Shown here one piece after another: positions 54,762 to 63,555 of a stretch of 64,000 nucleotides of DNA. This DNA comes from Alkalimonas amylolytica (GTDB taxonomy: Bacteria; Pseudomonadota; Gammaproteobacteria; Enterobacterales; Alteromonadaceae). The notes under the pieces were generated by a model that was not told where the DNA came from, ran no database searches, and saw only the letters and a list, made by a program, of their open reading frames with translations. A program made the translations under genes and the position numbers. Position 1 is the first letter of the stretch. Every line of letters begins with the position of its first letter. Location: positions 519,312 to 583,311 of the forward strand of contig NZ_FNRM01000002.1 in NCBI RefSeq assembly GCF_900107845.1, written 5' to 3'.

Positions 54762-55562
54762 TTACTTTTTACGGCGAGCCAAACGGGCACCTAACAAGCC
54801 CAAGCCCAACAGGCCAAGGGTGGCCGGTGCTGGTACTGGATTAATATCACCAATTGGCGTCCCACCAACAGTGATACCATCAAACGCCATACCAGACTGA
54901 TAGTTGGTATCAGACCAGTTCACCACGCCAAACTCAAGAAAGTAATTGCCTGTAGCCGCGATATTGTAACTGGAACTGATCCAGCCGGTATAACCGCAGC
55001 CAGTACTCCAGCATCTACCACTATCGGAGCCAAGTGCCGACCAGATCGGCGCTCCTGGATTCATCAAGACTTCATTCGGGTTTAAAGTCGCGGTAGGATC
55101 TGGCATATCAAAACCAGGTACAATGCTGCCACTGGGTGTCGTACGGGCAGTAAATAAAATGGCTACTTCGTTGTTTAACTCATCCAACAGACGGGCCCAT
55201 GCATAATCTGCATAACCAGCGCCATCGGATGAAACGTAATTGAAAAAGAAGTTCAGTTCATCACCGGCCTGAGCTGAAAACAGCGCCGAAGTCAGGGTAG
55301 AACCAGTAGTAGCATCTGACGTTAATCCTGGAAGACCTACACCAGTGATGCCATTGCTCGTAGTCACATACCCATACTGGGTCGCACTGGTCGGTGCCAA
55401 AGTCACATCACCATTTGCGCCCATGGCACCACAAGAGCCAACACAATTCCAGTTAGCCGGCACGCCAGCGTCAAACAGTGAAGCACTGGCAGTCGAACTA
55501 AATGCTAATGCACCCAACAAGGCGCAGCTATAAATCATTGTTTTTGCTTTTTTTGTTAACAT
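54762..55562 (-). CDS. PEP-CTERM sorting-domain protein
   Basis: 266 residues. A signal peptide (MIYSCALLGALAFSSTASA after a short basic stretch) is followed by an all-beta mature domain with two cysteine pairs (NWNCVGSCGAMG, RCWSTGCGYTG) and a jelly-roll-like end NYFLEFGVVNWSDTNYQSGM. The C-terminus VPAPATLGLLGLGLLGARLA plus RRKK is a PEP-CTERM signal in the PAP form. It would be exported, sorted by an exosortase and attached to the surface or exopolysaccharide. The exosortase itself is not in the window. AAGGA precedes the start. A sigma-54 promoter lies about 39 bases upstream. Confidence 0.88.
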   Translation of the reverse strand: MLTKKAKTMIYSCALLGALAFSSTASASLFDAGVPANWNCVGSCGAMGANGDVTLAPTSATQYGYVTTSNGITGVGLPGLTSDATTGSTLTSALFSAQAGDELNFFFNYVSSDGAGYADYAWARLLDELNNEVAILFTARTTPSGSIVPGFDMPDPTATLNPNEVLMNPGAPIWSALGSDSGRCWSTGCGYTGWISSSYNIAATGNYFLEFGVVNWSDTNYQSGMAFDGITVGGTPIGDINPVPAPATLGLLGLGLLGARLARRKK

Positions 55563-55600
55563 GACATGTCCTTATCATATTTAAGTTGTCGACCACATTA

Positions 55601-55616
55601 TGCAAAGAGCGCGCCA
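55601..55616 (-). promoter_or_regulatory. Sigma-54 promoter of the PEP-CTERM gene
   Basis: On the minus strand TGGCGCG-CTCT-TTGCA, which matches the sigma-54 consensus at every position except A-to-G at one base of the -24 box. The GC of the -12 box is about 40 bases before the start codon. PEP-CTERM genes in many bacteria are linked to sigma-54 and the PrsK/PrsR two-component pair; neither regulator gene is in this window. Confidence 0.75.
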
Positions 55617-55694
55617 TATATTAAAACACTTTAAAATCATAAATTTAAATAAATTTATCATATTTTTATTCGGTCATTGTTAATTTTCCTGACA

Positions 55695-55725
55695 CAAAAA
55701 AACCAGCCTGAGCTGGTTTTTTTTT
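55695..55725. terminator. Bidirectional terminator after the second S9 peptidase gene
   Basis: AAAAAAACCAGC (55696-55707) and GCTGGTTTTT (from 55712) around CTGA, with T-runs on both strands. 12 bases past the S9 peptidase stop and upstream of the PEP-CTERM promoter, so it insulates the two genes. Confidence 0.85.
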
Positions 55726-55736
55726 ATGTGTAGCTA

Positions 55737-58208
55737 TTAATGACTTAAATGTTGCCACCAATCAGGTTGATCTTTTAAGTGCTTATCAAACCATGCCAAC
55801 AGATGATCCCACCAGACATAGCGTTTTTCACGATCGATAATGTGGTGATCTTCGCCCGGGATCTCGACCAGAGCCACCTCACGCCCTAACAACTTTAAGG
55901 CCGTGAACATCTGTTGTGACTCGCCGGCCGGCACATTAACATCGGAATCCCCGGTGATCAGCAGCAATGGCGTATTGATCTTATCAGCCATATACAAGGG
56001 GCTTTGACCAACATAGAGCTCATGATTGTTCCAGGGGAAGCTGTCCCGACTGGCGATGCCAGAGTAGAGGAAACCCCACCAACCCTGCCCCCAGTAAGAG
56101 CTAAGCGCACTAATACCTGCATGCGAGGTAGAGGCAGCAAAGAGATCCGTTTGGGTGGCCAGATACATGGTCATAAAGCCTCCGTACGATGCGCCAATAT
56201 TGCCAAGCCGCTTGCCGTCGACAAAGTCATGCTCGGCTACAAAGCGCTCTGTTGCATAGATGATGTCGTCAGCGGTGTATTTGCCCCATGCATTGACATG
56301 CAGCGCCGAAAAGCGCTGGCCATAGCCAATGGTTCCACGAGGTTGCACTACATAGACGATGTAACCATTGGCTGCCCAGTGGTGAAACGGATAGCGACCA
56401 GTGAACTGACGATTCACCGTGGTGGTGCCACCATAGTAATAAACGATGGTTGGGTATTTTTTACTGGCATCAAAATCCGGTGGCAGGTAATAACGGCCTT
56501 CAATGCGATCGCCCTGCGGATTCTCCACATGAAAATCGCGCACCTCGCCAAGCTGAATATGTTGATACAACGCAGCGCTGCTATGCAGCACGGTGGAGCG
56601 GCGCTGCCCTGGACGAATCAGCTCTAATTGTTGCGGTGTCGCCACCCCAGAGCCAACCGCCAGGACAGTGGCGCCACGATCATTGGCCAGTTCAAACCGT
56701 TCTATAACATCCAGCGATAACGCCAGCTTCTGAAAACGCTGCCGATTGGTATCCACACTGTATAGCGCGGAACGATCCCCCTCGCTCACCTGTGCAATCA
56801 CCTGGCCACGCGCATTCACCGCAACCGAACTGATGGCTGGATGAAAGTCCTTCGACAAAGGCTGAATATGCTCGCCATTCTTATCCATCAGATACAGCTG
56901 ACCATCGTAATCGTTAGCAATGTAATCATCCGACGGCAGGTTTACCCCGGCACCACCGGCAAAATTAGGACCGGCAACAACCAGCAATTGGTCTCGGTGG
57001 TAAAGCACCTGATTCAGATGTGCAAAAGTACCAATTTCACGGCTTTGCAAGGTGGTTAAATCCAGCTCAAACAAGGCTGAGCTGGCATGTGGCGGCGTTG
57101 TGCGATCATTGACCCGCTGGGTATACAGCAAAGCATTGCCATCCGGCCGGATATCGCTTAATACGCTGCTGCGCCTATCGGTGGTTAGTACCCGCACCAG
57201 GCCGCTGGCAATATCGAGCTGAAACAAGCGGCTGATATCGCGGTGACCACGCCAGCGATCTTCCAGCGCCCGGTACATTTTCGCCTTGGATTGCTGCAGA
57301 CTGGTATCCGCTTCCGTCCATTGCAGGACGATGCTGTTGCTATCAGGTGCCCAGCGATAGCTGCCTAAACCAGTCTGGTTCTCCAGCAGTGACCGTAACT
57401 CACCGGTATTCAGGTTCATCAACCACAGCGTATTATTGGCCATGTAGCTCAGCCATTGATTGTCCGGGCTAAAAGCAGCGCGACTCAGCACCTGCCCGCT
57501 CCAGCTGCGCTGCACCTGGTTGCGGCTGACATCACGCAGCTCAGTGCGCTGCAACTGAGTATCGCTGACATCGGAGCGACCGCTAAAGCTGAGCAGCATC
57601 CAGTTGGTATCCGGCGATAGCGCTAACTGGGTGATGGTTTCTGCATTGGTTAGCAACCGATTATTGACCGGCTCTTTGGCCGCTAAACGAAAGGCGGCTG
57701 GCACTTCATTGCTACTGGTGACTTGCAGTAGTACCTCGTCATCGTCTTTACGACCATCGGTAAAGATCAGCAGTTGCTGCCAACCGGTCGCCAAAGCCAG
57801 CTCGGTACTGCTGCCATTTTTCGCTTGGAAATTGAGATACAGCTGTGCTGCTTTTACACCAGTCACTTCCAATCTGCCCTTGAAAAAAGCATCCTGTTGC
57901 AACTGTGCAAACCAAACACCTGGGCCCGCTGCAGCAGCTTCGGTTGGTGTCAACTGACGCCATTGCAGGCGCTGACCAAACAGTTCCACGGTGCGGCCTG
58001 CTACCGGAACAGGTTGTCGCTCCAATAAGCGCAGCAGTTGCTGACGCTGTTCTTTGGCTTTACCGCTTTGGTGCAGCGAGTCAGAGGCAAAAGCCGGTAA
58101 AGGGCCAAGAAACAGCACCTGCTCAGCTTGAACTGGAGCCGCTGTGCTTTGGGCAAAGCTCGGCAGTACAAACAACAGTAAGGTGATAGTAACGAAAACT
58201 CGGATCAT
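55737..58208 (-). CDS. Exported S9 family peptidase (long form)
   Basis: 823 residues with signal peptide MIRVFVTITLLLFVLPSFA. An extra N-terminal domain (about 25-190) with a jelly-roll look is followed by a propeller with weak PD40 blades (AAFSPDNQWLSYMANNTLWL, YRWAPDSNSIVLQWTEAD) and an alpha/beta-hydrolase domain with FVDGKRLGNIGASYGGFMTM (nucleophile serine in GASYGG) and GEDHHIIDREKR (histidine). Longer than the S9 enzyme at 28-30 kb and only distantly similar. It is probably a periplasmic dipeptidyl or oligopeptidyl peptidase. No operon partner. Confidence 0.88.
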   Translation of the reverse strand: MIRVFVTITLLLFVLPSFAQSTAAPVQAEQVLFLGPLPAFASDSLHQSGKAKEQRQQLLRLLERQPVPVAGRTVELFGQRLQWRQLTPTEAAAAGPGVWFAQLQQDAFFKGRLEVTGVKAAQLYLNFQAKNGSSTELALATGWQQLLIFTDGRKDDDEVLLQVTSSNEVPAAFRLAAKEPVNNRLLTNAETITQLALSPDTNWMLLSFSGRSDVSDTQLQRTELRDVSRNQVQRSWSGQVLSRAAFSPDNQWLSYMANNTLWLMNLNTGELRSLLENQTGLGSYRWAPDSNSIVLQWTEADTSLQQSKAKMYRALEDRWRGHRDISRLFQLDIASGLVRVLTTDRRSSVLSDIRPDGNALLYTQRVNDRTTPPHASSALFELDLTTLQSREIGTFAHLNQVLYHRDQLLVVAGPNFAGGAGVNLPSDDYIANDYDGQLYLMDKNGEHIQPLSKDFHPAISSVAVNARGQVIAQVSEGDRSALYSVDTNRQRFQKLALSLDVIERFELANDRGATVLAVGSGVATPQQLELIRPGQRRSTVLHSSAALYQHIQLGEVRDFHVENPQGDRIEGRYYLPPDFDASKKYPTIVYYYGGTTTVNRQFTGRYPFHHWAANGYIVYVVQPRGTIGYGQRFSALHVNAWGKYTADDIIYATERFVAEHDFVDGKRLGNIGASYGGFMTMYLATQTDLFAASTSHAGISALSSYWGQGWWGFLYSGIASRDSFPWNNHELYVGQSPLYMADKINTPLLLITGDSDVNVPAGESQQMFTALKLLGREVALVEIPGEDHHIIDREKRYVWWDHLLAWFDKHLKDQPDWWQHLSH

Positions 58209-58347
58209 CGGGGTGCTCTCATTTTAAGTAACACAATGCAAAGCTATGCTAACAAGCTCTTGTGCTTGCGACAATGCGGTGAAGGCCAAAGGCTCATTCT
58301 GTGCGACCAGCTCACTTCATGGCCAGTGGCTTTTCGAACAGCAGCGA

Positions 58348-59019
58348 TTAAAAATCTGCTGCCGCTTCAAAGGTTAAAGGGTGTTGGCTTAGCGGATGCA
58401 GGAAGGTCAGGGTCGCGGCGTGCAGCAACAAACGATCACTTTGTGCCTGTACCGCCTTCGGGGCATAAAATGGATCGCCTAAGATCGGATGCCCAAATGC
58501 TGCAGTATGCAGCCGCAATTGATGGGAGCGCCCTGTTACGGGCTTCAGTCGGATACGGCTGGTATCTGCCTTCGCATCATACGCCAGCAACTCAAAATCA
58601 GTGATCGATGCCTTGCCTTGCGAGCAAATTTTATAACGCGGCCGATTGTCGGCATCCGGAGCTATAGCCAAATCAATCCGGCCATGAGACTGCGGCCACT
58701 GGCCTGCAACTACCGCCAGATAACTCTTGGTCACAGTCCGAGCCTGAAACTGCTTACTGATGGCCGATAAAGCTGCTGAGGTCAGTGGCAATACCAAAAG
58801 ACCACTGGTGTCGTAATCCAGCCGATGTACCACCGAAGCCGATGGAAACTGTTGCTGCACCCGCTTGATTAAACAATCCTGATTGTCCGGATGCCGGCCT
58901 GGAACCGTTAGCAAATGGCAGGGTTTGTTCACCACTAACAGATGGTCATCCTGAAACAACACCTGGTAGGTTTGATGGGTGGCAGGCAAGACAGTAAGTT
59001 CGGTGACAGCAGGCGTCAT
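58348..59019 (-). CDS. rluA: RluA-family pseudouridine synthase
   Basis: 223 residues. Catalytic motif HRLDYDTSGLLVL (aspartate near 68), with the earlier VLFQDDHLLVVNKPCHLLTVPG and the later KPVTGRSHQLRLHTAAFGHPILGD blocks. The short form without an S4 domain fits RluA (pseudouridine 746 in 23S rRNA and 32 in tRNAs), about 219 residues in E. coli. Other short members, such as RluE-like or TruC, have different spacing. A hairpin that probably ends the upstream porin transcript lies between it and the porin gene. Confidence 0.85.
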   Translation of the reverse strand: MTPAVTELTVLPATHQTYQVLFQDDHLLVVNKPCHLLTVPGRHPDNQDCLIKRVQQQFPSASVVHRLDYDTSGLLVLPLTSAALSAISKQFQARTVTKSYLAVVAGQWPQSHGRIDLAIAPDADNRPRYKICSQGKASITDFELLAYDAKADTSRIRLKPVTGRSHQLRLHTAAFGHPILGDPFYAPKAVQAQSDRLLLHAATLTFLHPLSQHPLTFEAAADF

Positions 59020-59032
59020 AAGGCATCATCAA

Positions 59033-59060
59033 AATAATAGCGGCATCAGCCGCTATTATT
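59033..59060 (-). terminator. Terminator of the porin gene
   Basis: AATAATAGCGGC (59033-59044), loop ATCA, GCCGCTATTATT (59049-59060): a 12-bp perfect stem, followed on the minus strand by TTTTGATG. 34 bases past the porin stop and 13 bases before the rluA start. Confidence 0.8.
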
Positions 59061-59094
59061 GCAAAAATCAAGCACGTTGAGAAATCATCGTGTT

Positions 59095-60258
59095 TTAAAA
59101 GTCGTATTTGGCCATAAACTGCAGCCGATTTAAATCACCATCGGTACCAGATTCCAGTTTGCGGGTGGCATGACGAAACTCCAAACCAAACTGCAGGTGG
59201 CGTGAAGCCTGATAAATCATATTAGCCGCCAAGCTCTCGGTACTTTTGGTTGCCGCGATACCGGTCAATGCTGTGTCGTTATCAACCCGCAAGGTGGCGT
59301 AGATCAGGTTGGTACGCCAGTGTGCGTCCCAGACATGACGGTAGGCAGCCGTAAAGCCAGTCGACTTGATCGCCTGCAGCTCGCCATTGGCATCCAGCAC
59401 AGCCCCATTCGAGGTGTTTAACCCAATATAGCGCCCTAAACCTTTACCGGTGTTGAAAGTGAAACGAATGTCATTGCTTTCAGACACCATCACTTTACCG
59501 GTCACCGATACCGCATAGCCCATCACGCTGTCATCGATTTGCAGTGCCCGGTCTTCATAAGCCAATTGACGGACTAACCCTGACACCGACAGACTGCCCC
59601 AATCCGCTTTATGGTTATAGCGCGCCACCAGATCCGGCATGGTGTTGTCATCGCTGACTACCCGACCACCGGTTGGTCCAGGTGTGATGGTGCTTTCCGG
59701 GTTCTCAATGGCAAACTGGAAGTTGCCATGGGTGTAGCGAATCTGTGGTTGGCGTACGAAAATCTGGCCATCGGTATTACCAACAAAGTCCACACTCTCT
59801 GGTAAAGAGGTCAAGTCCATAAAGGTGGACCAGGTCTGGCCAAACAACCATTTGTCATAGGTGAAAAAAGCATGACGAATGCCCGGGGAGTAGCCATTGG
59901 AAATGCGTTGATCCCCACCCGGGGTGGACATCATGTCAAACTCAAAGCGACCTGCCAGGGTTTTGCCATTTTCCAGTTGGGTACTGGTGGTAAAAAAGAA
60001 CCGTGACTGACGGGCATGCATATCAAACTTGGTACTTTCACCATCACCGCCCACCGGAGTTAAAGATGGAACATAGAAATCCCGGCCAATACCGGTAGCC
60101 AGATTGCCATCTGGTGTATCGTTCAGCATGACATCCAACTTAATAAAGCCGCCAAAACTGATGTCTGTGTTGCCAACGGTAAAGGATGCCTGGGCTTGAC
60201 TCAGGCCGAGCGTCATACTTGCTGCCAGTAAGGTACAGGCAAATGGTAGTTGTTTCAT
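59095..60258 (-). CDS. DcaP-like outer-membrane porin
   Basis: 387 residues, signal peptide MKQLPFACTLLAASMTLGLS ending AQAS. The mature start FTVGNTDISFGGFIKLDVML, then ARQSRFFFTTSTQLENG, LFGQTWSTFMDLTSLPESVD and VRQPQIRYTHGNFQFAIENPE match the DcaP family of trimeric outer-membrane transporters. The C-terminus is phenylalanine after an alternating hydrophobic strand (RLQFMAKYDF), the usual barrel-assembly signal. DcaP relatives carry dicarboxylates, aromatic acids or diamines; the specific cargo here is unknown. Divergent from acs: a role in acetate uptake would be speculation. Confidence 0.88.
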   Translation of the reverse strand: MKQLPFACTLLAASMTLGLSQAQASFTVGNTDISFGGFIKLDVMLNDTPDGNLATGIGRDFYVPSLTPVGGDGESTKFDMHARQSRFFFTTSTQLENGKTLAGRFEFDMMSTPGGDQRISNGYSPGIRHAFFTYDKWLFGQTWSTFMDLTSLPESVDFVGNTDGQIFVRQPQIRYTHGNFQFAIENPESTITPGPTGGRVVSDDNTMPDLVARYNHKADWGSLSVSGLVRQLAYEDRALQIDDSVMGYAVSVTGKVMVSESNDIRFTFNTGKGLGRYIGLNTSNGAVLDANGELQAIKSTGFTAAYRHVWDAHWRTNLIYATLRVDNDTALTGIAATKSTESLAANMIYQASRHLQFGLEFRHATRKLESGTDGDLNRLQFMAKYDF

Positions 60259-60515
60259 GCAGTGCTCCCTGGTTTTCTTGTTGTGCGGTCTCTGGTTATT
60301 TTCTGAGCTGCTATCACCGACAAGGTTGGTTCAGGGGCTCATTTTGTGCAATTAGCCTTTAGTCGCATCAACTGCTACAGTCATTTCACCGGATTCAAGC
60401 AACTGTTTTAACCCAATGAAGCTTACAGGCTAGACAATGGTCTAATTTCTTTCCAGTCTGCAATTGGTTAGAACATAACTACTTTATTTAAATTGAAACC
60501 TATGGGGACACAGTG

Positions 60516-62471
60516 ATGACACAGCCAGGCCTTTACCCGGTTCCAGCTGCCGCCGAAGCGCGCTGTTTGATTGATAACGAAGCCTACCAACGTATGTATC
60601 AGCAGTCGGTGCAGGATCCTCAGTCTTTTTGGGCAGAGCACGGCAAACGCATTGACTGGTTTACCCCTTACACCAAGGTGAAGAATACCAGTTATCAACC
60701 GGGCAATATCAATATCAAATGGTTTGAAGATGGCGTACTAAACGCCAGCTACAACTGTCTGGACCGCCATCTGCCGCATAAAGCCAATGACATCGCGTAT
60801 TACTGGGAAGGCGATGAACCTGGTGTGCAGAAGAATGTGACCTATCAAGAACTGTATGAGCAAGTCTGTCAGCTCGCCAATGGCATGAAGTCGCTGGGCG
60901 TGGGCAAAGGCGATCGGGTCACCATTTATTTGCCGATGATCCCAGAAGCGGTTATTTCCATTTTGGCTTGCGCCCGGATTGGCGCTGTGCATTCCGTGGT
61001 ATTTGCCGGTTTCTCACCGGACGCACTCGGTAGCCGGGTGCAGGACTGTGACTCCAAATTGATCATCACCGCTGATCAGGCACCGCGCGGCAGTCGCTTA
61101 ACCGCATTGAAAGACAACACTGACTTGGCGCTTGGTCACTTAGGCAAAAACAGCCCGGTACAGCATGTGATAGTGGTGAAACATGTCGGTGAGAATGTCG
61201 ACGAACACCCAGGCCGCGATGTCTGGTACCACGAGCTGCTGGCCAAGCAACCGAAAAGTTGCGAGCCGGAGCCAATGAATGCAGAAGATCCGCTCTTTAT
61301 CCTGTATACCTCTGGTTCGACCGGTAAACCCAAAGGTGTGTTGCACACCACCGGTGGTTACATGGTCTGGGCCTCAATGACCCATCAGTATGTGTTCGAT
61401 TACCATCCAGGCGACATCTACTGGTGTGCCGCAGATGTTGGCTGGGTGACCGGCCATACCTACATTGTTTATGGGCCTTTGGCCAATGGTGCCTGCAGCG
61501 TTCTGTTTGAAGGGGTACCGACCTACCCTTCCGTGAAACGGATGGCGCAAATCATCGATAAATATCAGGTCAATATTCTGTACACAGCACCAACAGCTAT
61601 CCGGGCACTGATGGCACACGGAGATACCCCGGTTGAGGGCAGCAAGCTCAATTCACTGCGCACCTTGGGTAGTGTGGGTGAGCCTATCAACCCGGAAGCC
61701 TGGGGCTGGTATCATGAAAAGTTTGGTCATGGCAACTGCCCGATTGTGGATACCTGGTGGCAAACCGAGACAGGCGGCATTCTGATTACGCCACTGCCGG
61801 GTGCTACAGCCTTAAAGCCTGGCTCTGCCACCCGGCCATTCTTTGGCGTCAAACCGGCCATCGTCGATAACGATGGCAAATTGCAGGAGGGAAAAGCGGA
61901 AGGTAATCTGGTGATCCTGGATAGCTGGCCAGGGCAGATGCGGACTGTATTTGGCGATCACGAACGCTTTGAGCAAACCTACTTCAGTACCTACCAAGGT
62001 ACCTACTTCACTGGCGATGGAGCCCGTCGCGATGAAGATGGTTACTATTGGCTGACCGGCCGGGTCGATGATGTGTTGAATATCTCCGGGCATCGTCTGG
62101 GTACTGCAGAAATCGAAAGTTGCCTGGTCGCGCATGATGCCATCGCTGAGGCGGCAGTGGTGGGCTATCCGCACGATATCAAAGGCCAGGGAATTTATGT
62201 CTACGTCACCCCAAGGGTGGGTGTAGACCCCTCAGAGGAACTGACCAAAGCCGTTCGCGCCTGGGTACGGCAAGAGATTTCTCCGATTGCCTCCCCTGAT
62301 ATTATTCAGTGGGCACCGCAAGGGCTACCAAAAACCCGTTCTGGAAAAATCATGCGTCGTATTCTGCGCAAGATTGCGGCCAATGAACACGACCAACTGG
62401 GTGATATTTCTACCCTGGCCGACCCATCAGTGGTTGATCAATTGATTGAAAACAGGTTAAATCGCTCATAG
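60516..62471 (+). CDS. acs: Acetyl-CoA synthetase (AMP-forming)
   Basis: 651 residues from the ATG at 60516, with GGGGA seven bases upstream; the GTG one codon earlier is not needed. Acetate + ATP + CoA to acetyl-CoA. P-loop [14 protein letters not shown] near 265, [20 protein letters not shown], the acyl-site tryptophan in [10 protein letters not shown], and the C-terminal [20 protein letters not shown]. The regulatory lysine is in the acetylation motif [15 protein letters not shown] near 609. The 257-base gap upstream is probably the regulatory region; no operator can be named. A CrbR/ErdR-like regulator gene follows. Confidence 0.97.
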   Translation: MTQPGLYPVPAAAEARCLIDNEAYQRMYQQSVQDPQSFWAEHGKRIDWFTPYTKVKNTSYQPGNINIKWFEDGVLNASYNCLDRHLPHKANDIAYYWEGDEPGVQKNVTYQELYEQVCQLANGMKSLGVGKGDRVTIYLPMIPEAVISILACARIGAVHSVVFAGFSPDALGSRVQDCDSKLIITADQAPRGSRLTALKDNTDLALGHLGKNSPVQHVIVVKHVGENVDEHPGRDVWYHELLAKQPKSCEPEPMNAEDPLFILYTSGSTGKPKGVLHTTGGYMVWASMTHQYVFDYHPGDIYWCAADVGWVTGHTYIVYGPLANGACSVLFEGVPTYPSVKRMAQIIDKYQVNILYTAPTAIRALMAHGDTPVEGSKLNSLRTLGSVGEPINPEAWGWYHEKFGHGNCPIVDTWWQTETGGILITPLPGATALKPGSATRPFFGVKPAIVDNDGKLQEGKAEGNLVILDSWPGQMRTVFGDHERFEQTYFSTYQGTYFTGDGARRDEDGYYWLTGRVDDVLNISGHRLGTAEIESCLVAHDAIAEAAVVGYPHDIKGQGIYVYVTPRVGVDPSEELTKAVRAWVRQEISPIASPDIIQWAPQGLPKTRSGKIMRRILRKIAANEHDQLGDISTLADPSVVDQLIENRLNRS

Positions 62472-62503
62472 GGACAGTTCATTGTCTCACGCTGTATACA
62501 TCA

Positions 62504-62524
62504 AGGCCGCATTTTGCGGCCTTT
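62504..62524 (+). terminator. Terminator of acs
   Basis: AAGGCCGCA-TTT-TGCGGCCTT, a 9-bp stem 32 bases past the acs stop, followed by TGGTTCT with few Ts. It may give partial readthrough into the regulator gene. Confidence 0.65.
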
Positions 62525-62571
62525 GGTTCTATACTAAGCCGAAGAAAATAAAATAATAAAGACGAGGAACC

Positions 62572-63252
62572 ATGGCTAAATTGATCGTAGCAGACGACCA
62601 CCCTCTGTTTCGCAATGCGCTGATCAATGCCATCAGCAATACCTTTAGCACCAAGGCCACCATCGAAACCGATTCGTTTGAATCAACTTGTCAGGCGCTG
62701 GAGCAACATCCAGACACCGATTTGCTGCTGCTTGACTTACACATGCCAGGCAACTGTGGTTTTTTGGGCTTAATTCAGCTACGGAAAAATTACCCCAGCT
62801 TGCCAATTGTGGTGATTTCAGCCAGTGAAGAGCTGGATGTGGTTAAGCGGGTGATCTCCTTCGGTGCTTCGGCCTATATCCCTAAGTCGGCCAACCCAGC
62901 GCAAATCAGTGACGCTTTAAAAGAGGTTTTGGCTGGCGAACTCTGGGTACCCGCCTCGATGCAAAAAGCGCTGCAAGAGCAAGCAAGTCAAGAAGAAGAC
63001 CTGGATTTAGCAGCCAGGGTGGCACAACTTACCAATCAGCAGTACAAGGTACTGTATTACCTGACCGAAGGTTGGTTGAACAAACAGATTGCCTATGATC
63101 TACATATCTCTGAAGCGACGGTGAAAGCGCACATCACAGCTATTTTCCGCAAACTGGGTTGCACCAACCGAACCCAGGTGGTGATCCAGGCTCAGCGCTT
63201 AACGTTGGAACCACCGGTTAATAAAGCTTTATCTGGCCATGAGCAGGATTGA
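62572..63252 (+). CDS. LuxR-family response regulator (CrbR/ErdR-like)
   Basis: 226 residues. Receiver domain: acidic pair VADDHPLFR (D8-D9), phosphorylation site LLLDLHMPG (D55) and a lysine in IPKSANPAQ near 106. The C-terminal HTH with LTNQQYKVLYYLTEGWLNKQ followed by IAYDLHISEATVKAHITAIF is a LuxR-type (GerE) motif. In Vibrio and Pseudomonas a LuxR-type regulator (CrbR/ErdR) activates acs with a hybrid sodium/proline symporter kinase (CrbS), and position beside acs fits that role. The kinase is not in the window. Assignment to that orthologue is inference. It overlaps the next gene by 14 bases. Confidence 0.85.
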   Translation: MAKLIVADDHPLFRNALINAISNTFSTKATIETDSFESTCQALEQHPDTDLLLLDLHMPGNCGFLGLIQLRKNYPSLPIVVISASEELDVVKRVISFGASAYIPKSANPAQISDALKEVLAGELWVPASMQKALQEQASQEEDLDLAARVAQLTNQQYKVLYYLTEGWLNKQIAYDLHISEATVKAHITAIFRKLGCTNRTQVVIQAQRLTLEPPVNKALSGHEQD

Positions 63253-63490
63253 CTCTCCCTGTATTGCCAGCTGTAAGCTAGATCAGGACAAAATCTGCAT
63301 CGGCTGTTATCGACATATTAGTGAAATTGCCAACTGGAACCGAAAAACCGATACCGAGCTCGATGCTATTATGCAGCAGGTAGCAAGGCGCAAACGGCAG
63401 TATGCCGATATGAACCATCACAGCATTGAAACCAGTCCTATTACGCAGGCCGAGTGGCAGGCTGCCAAAATTAAAGCCCGATTAAGTTAA
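63239..63490 (+). CDS. DUF1289 family protein
   Basis: 83 residues. The N-terminal DSPCIASCKLDQDKICIGCYRH has the four-cysteine pattern C-x3-C-x7-C-x2-C that defines DUF1289 and is thought to bind an iron-sulfur cluster or zinc. The following EIANWNRKTDTELDAIMQQV is the second conserved block. Function unknown. It starts inside the end of the response-regulator gene, so it is translated from the same transcript. A hairpin follows. Confidence 0.85.
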   Translation: MSRIDSPCIASCKLDQDKICIGCYRHISEIANWNRKTDTELDAIMQQVARRKRQYADMNHHSIETSPITQAEWQAAKIKARLS

Positions 63491-63512
63491 CCGCACAAAG
63501 CATTCAGATACA

Positions 63513-63539
63513 ACAAAGCCCGCATTCTGCGGGCTTTGT
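63513..63539. terminator. Bidirectional terminator between DUF1289 gene and fabF
   Basis: ACAAAGCCCGCA (63513-63524), loop TTC, TGCGGGCTTTGT (63528-63539): a 12-bp perfect stem between convergent genes. Little T-tract beyond the stem itself. Confidence 0.75.
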
Positions 63540-63555
63540 ATCAGCAAGACTGGTT

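Noticed and set aside
60259-60515. CRP site or sigma-54 promoter upstream of acs.
   Set aside because: No TGTGA-N6-TCACA or TGGC-N8-GC match of acceptable quality was found by eye.
62572-63252. PrsR-like regulator for the PEP-CTERM genes.
   Set aside because: It is a LuxR/NarL-type regulator without the AAA+ sigma-54 activation domain that PrsR has.
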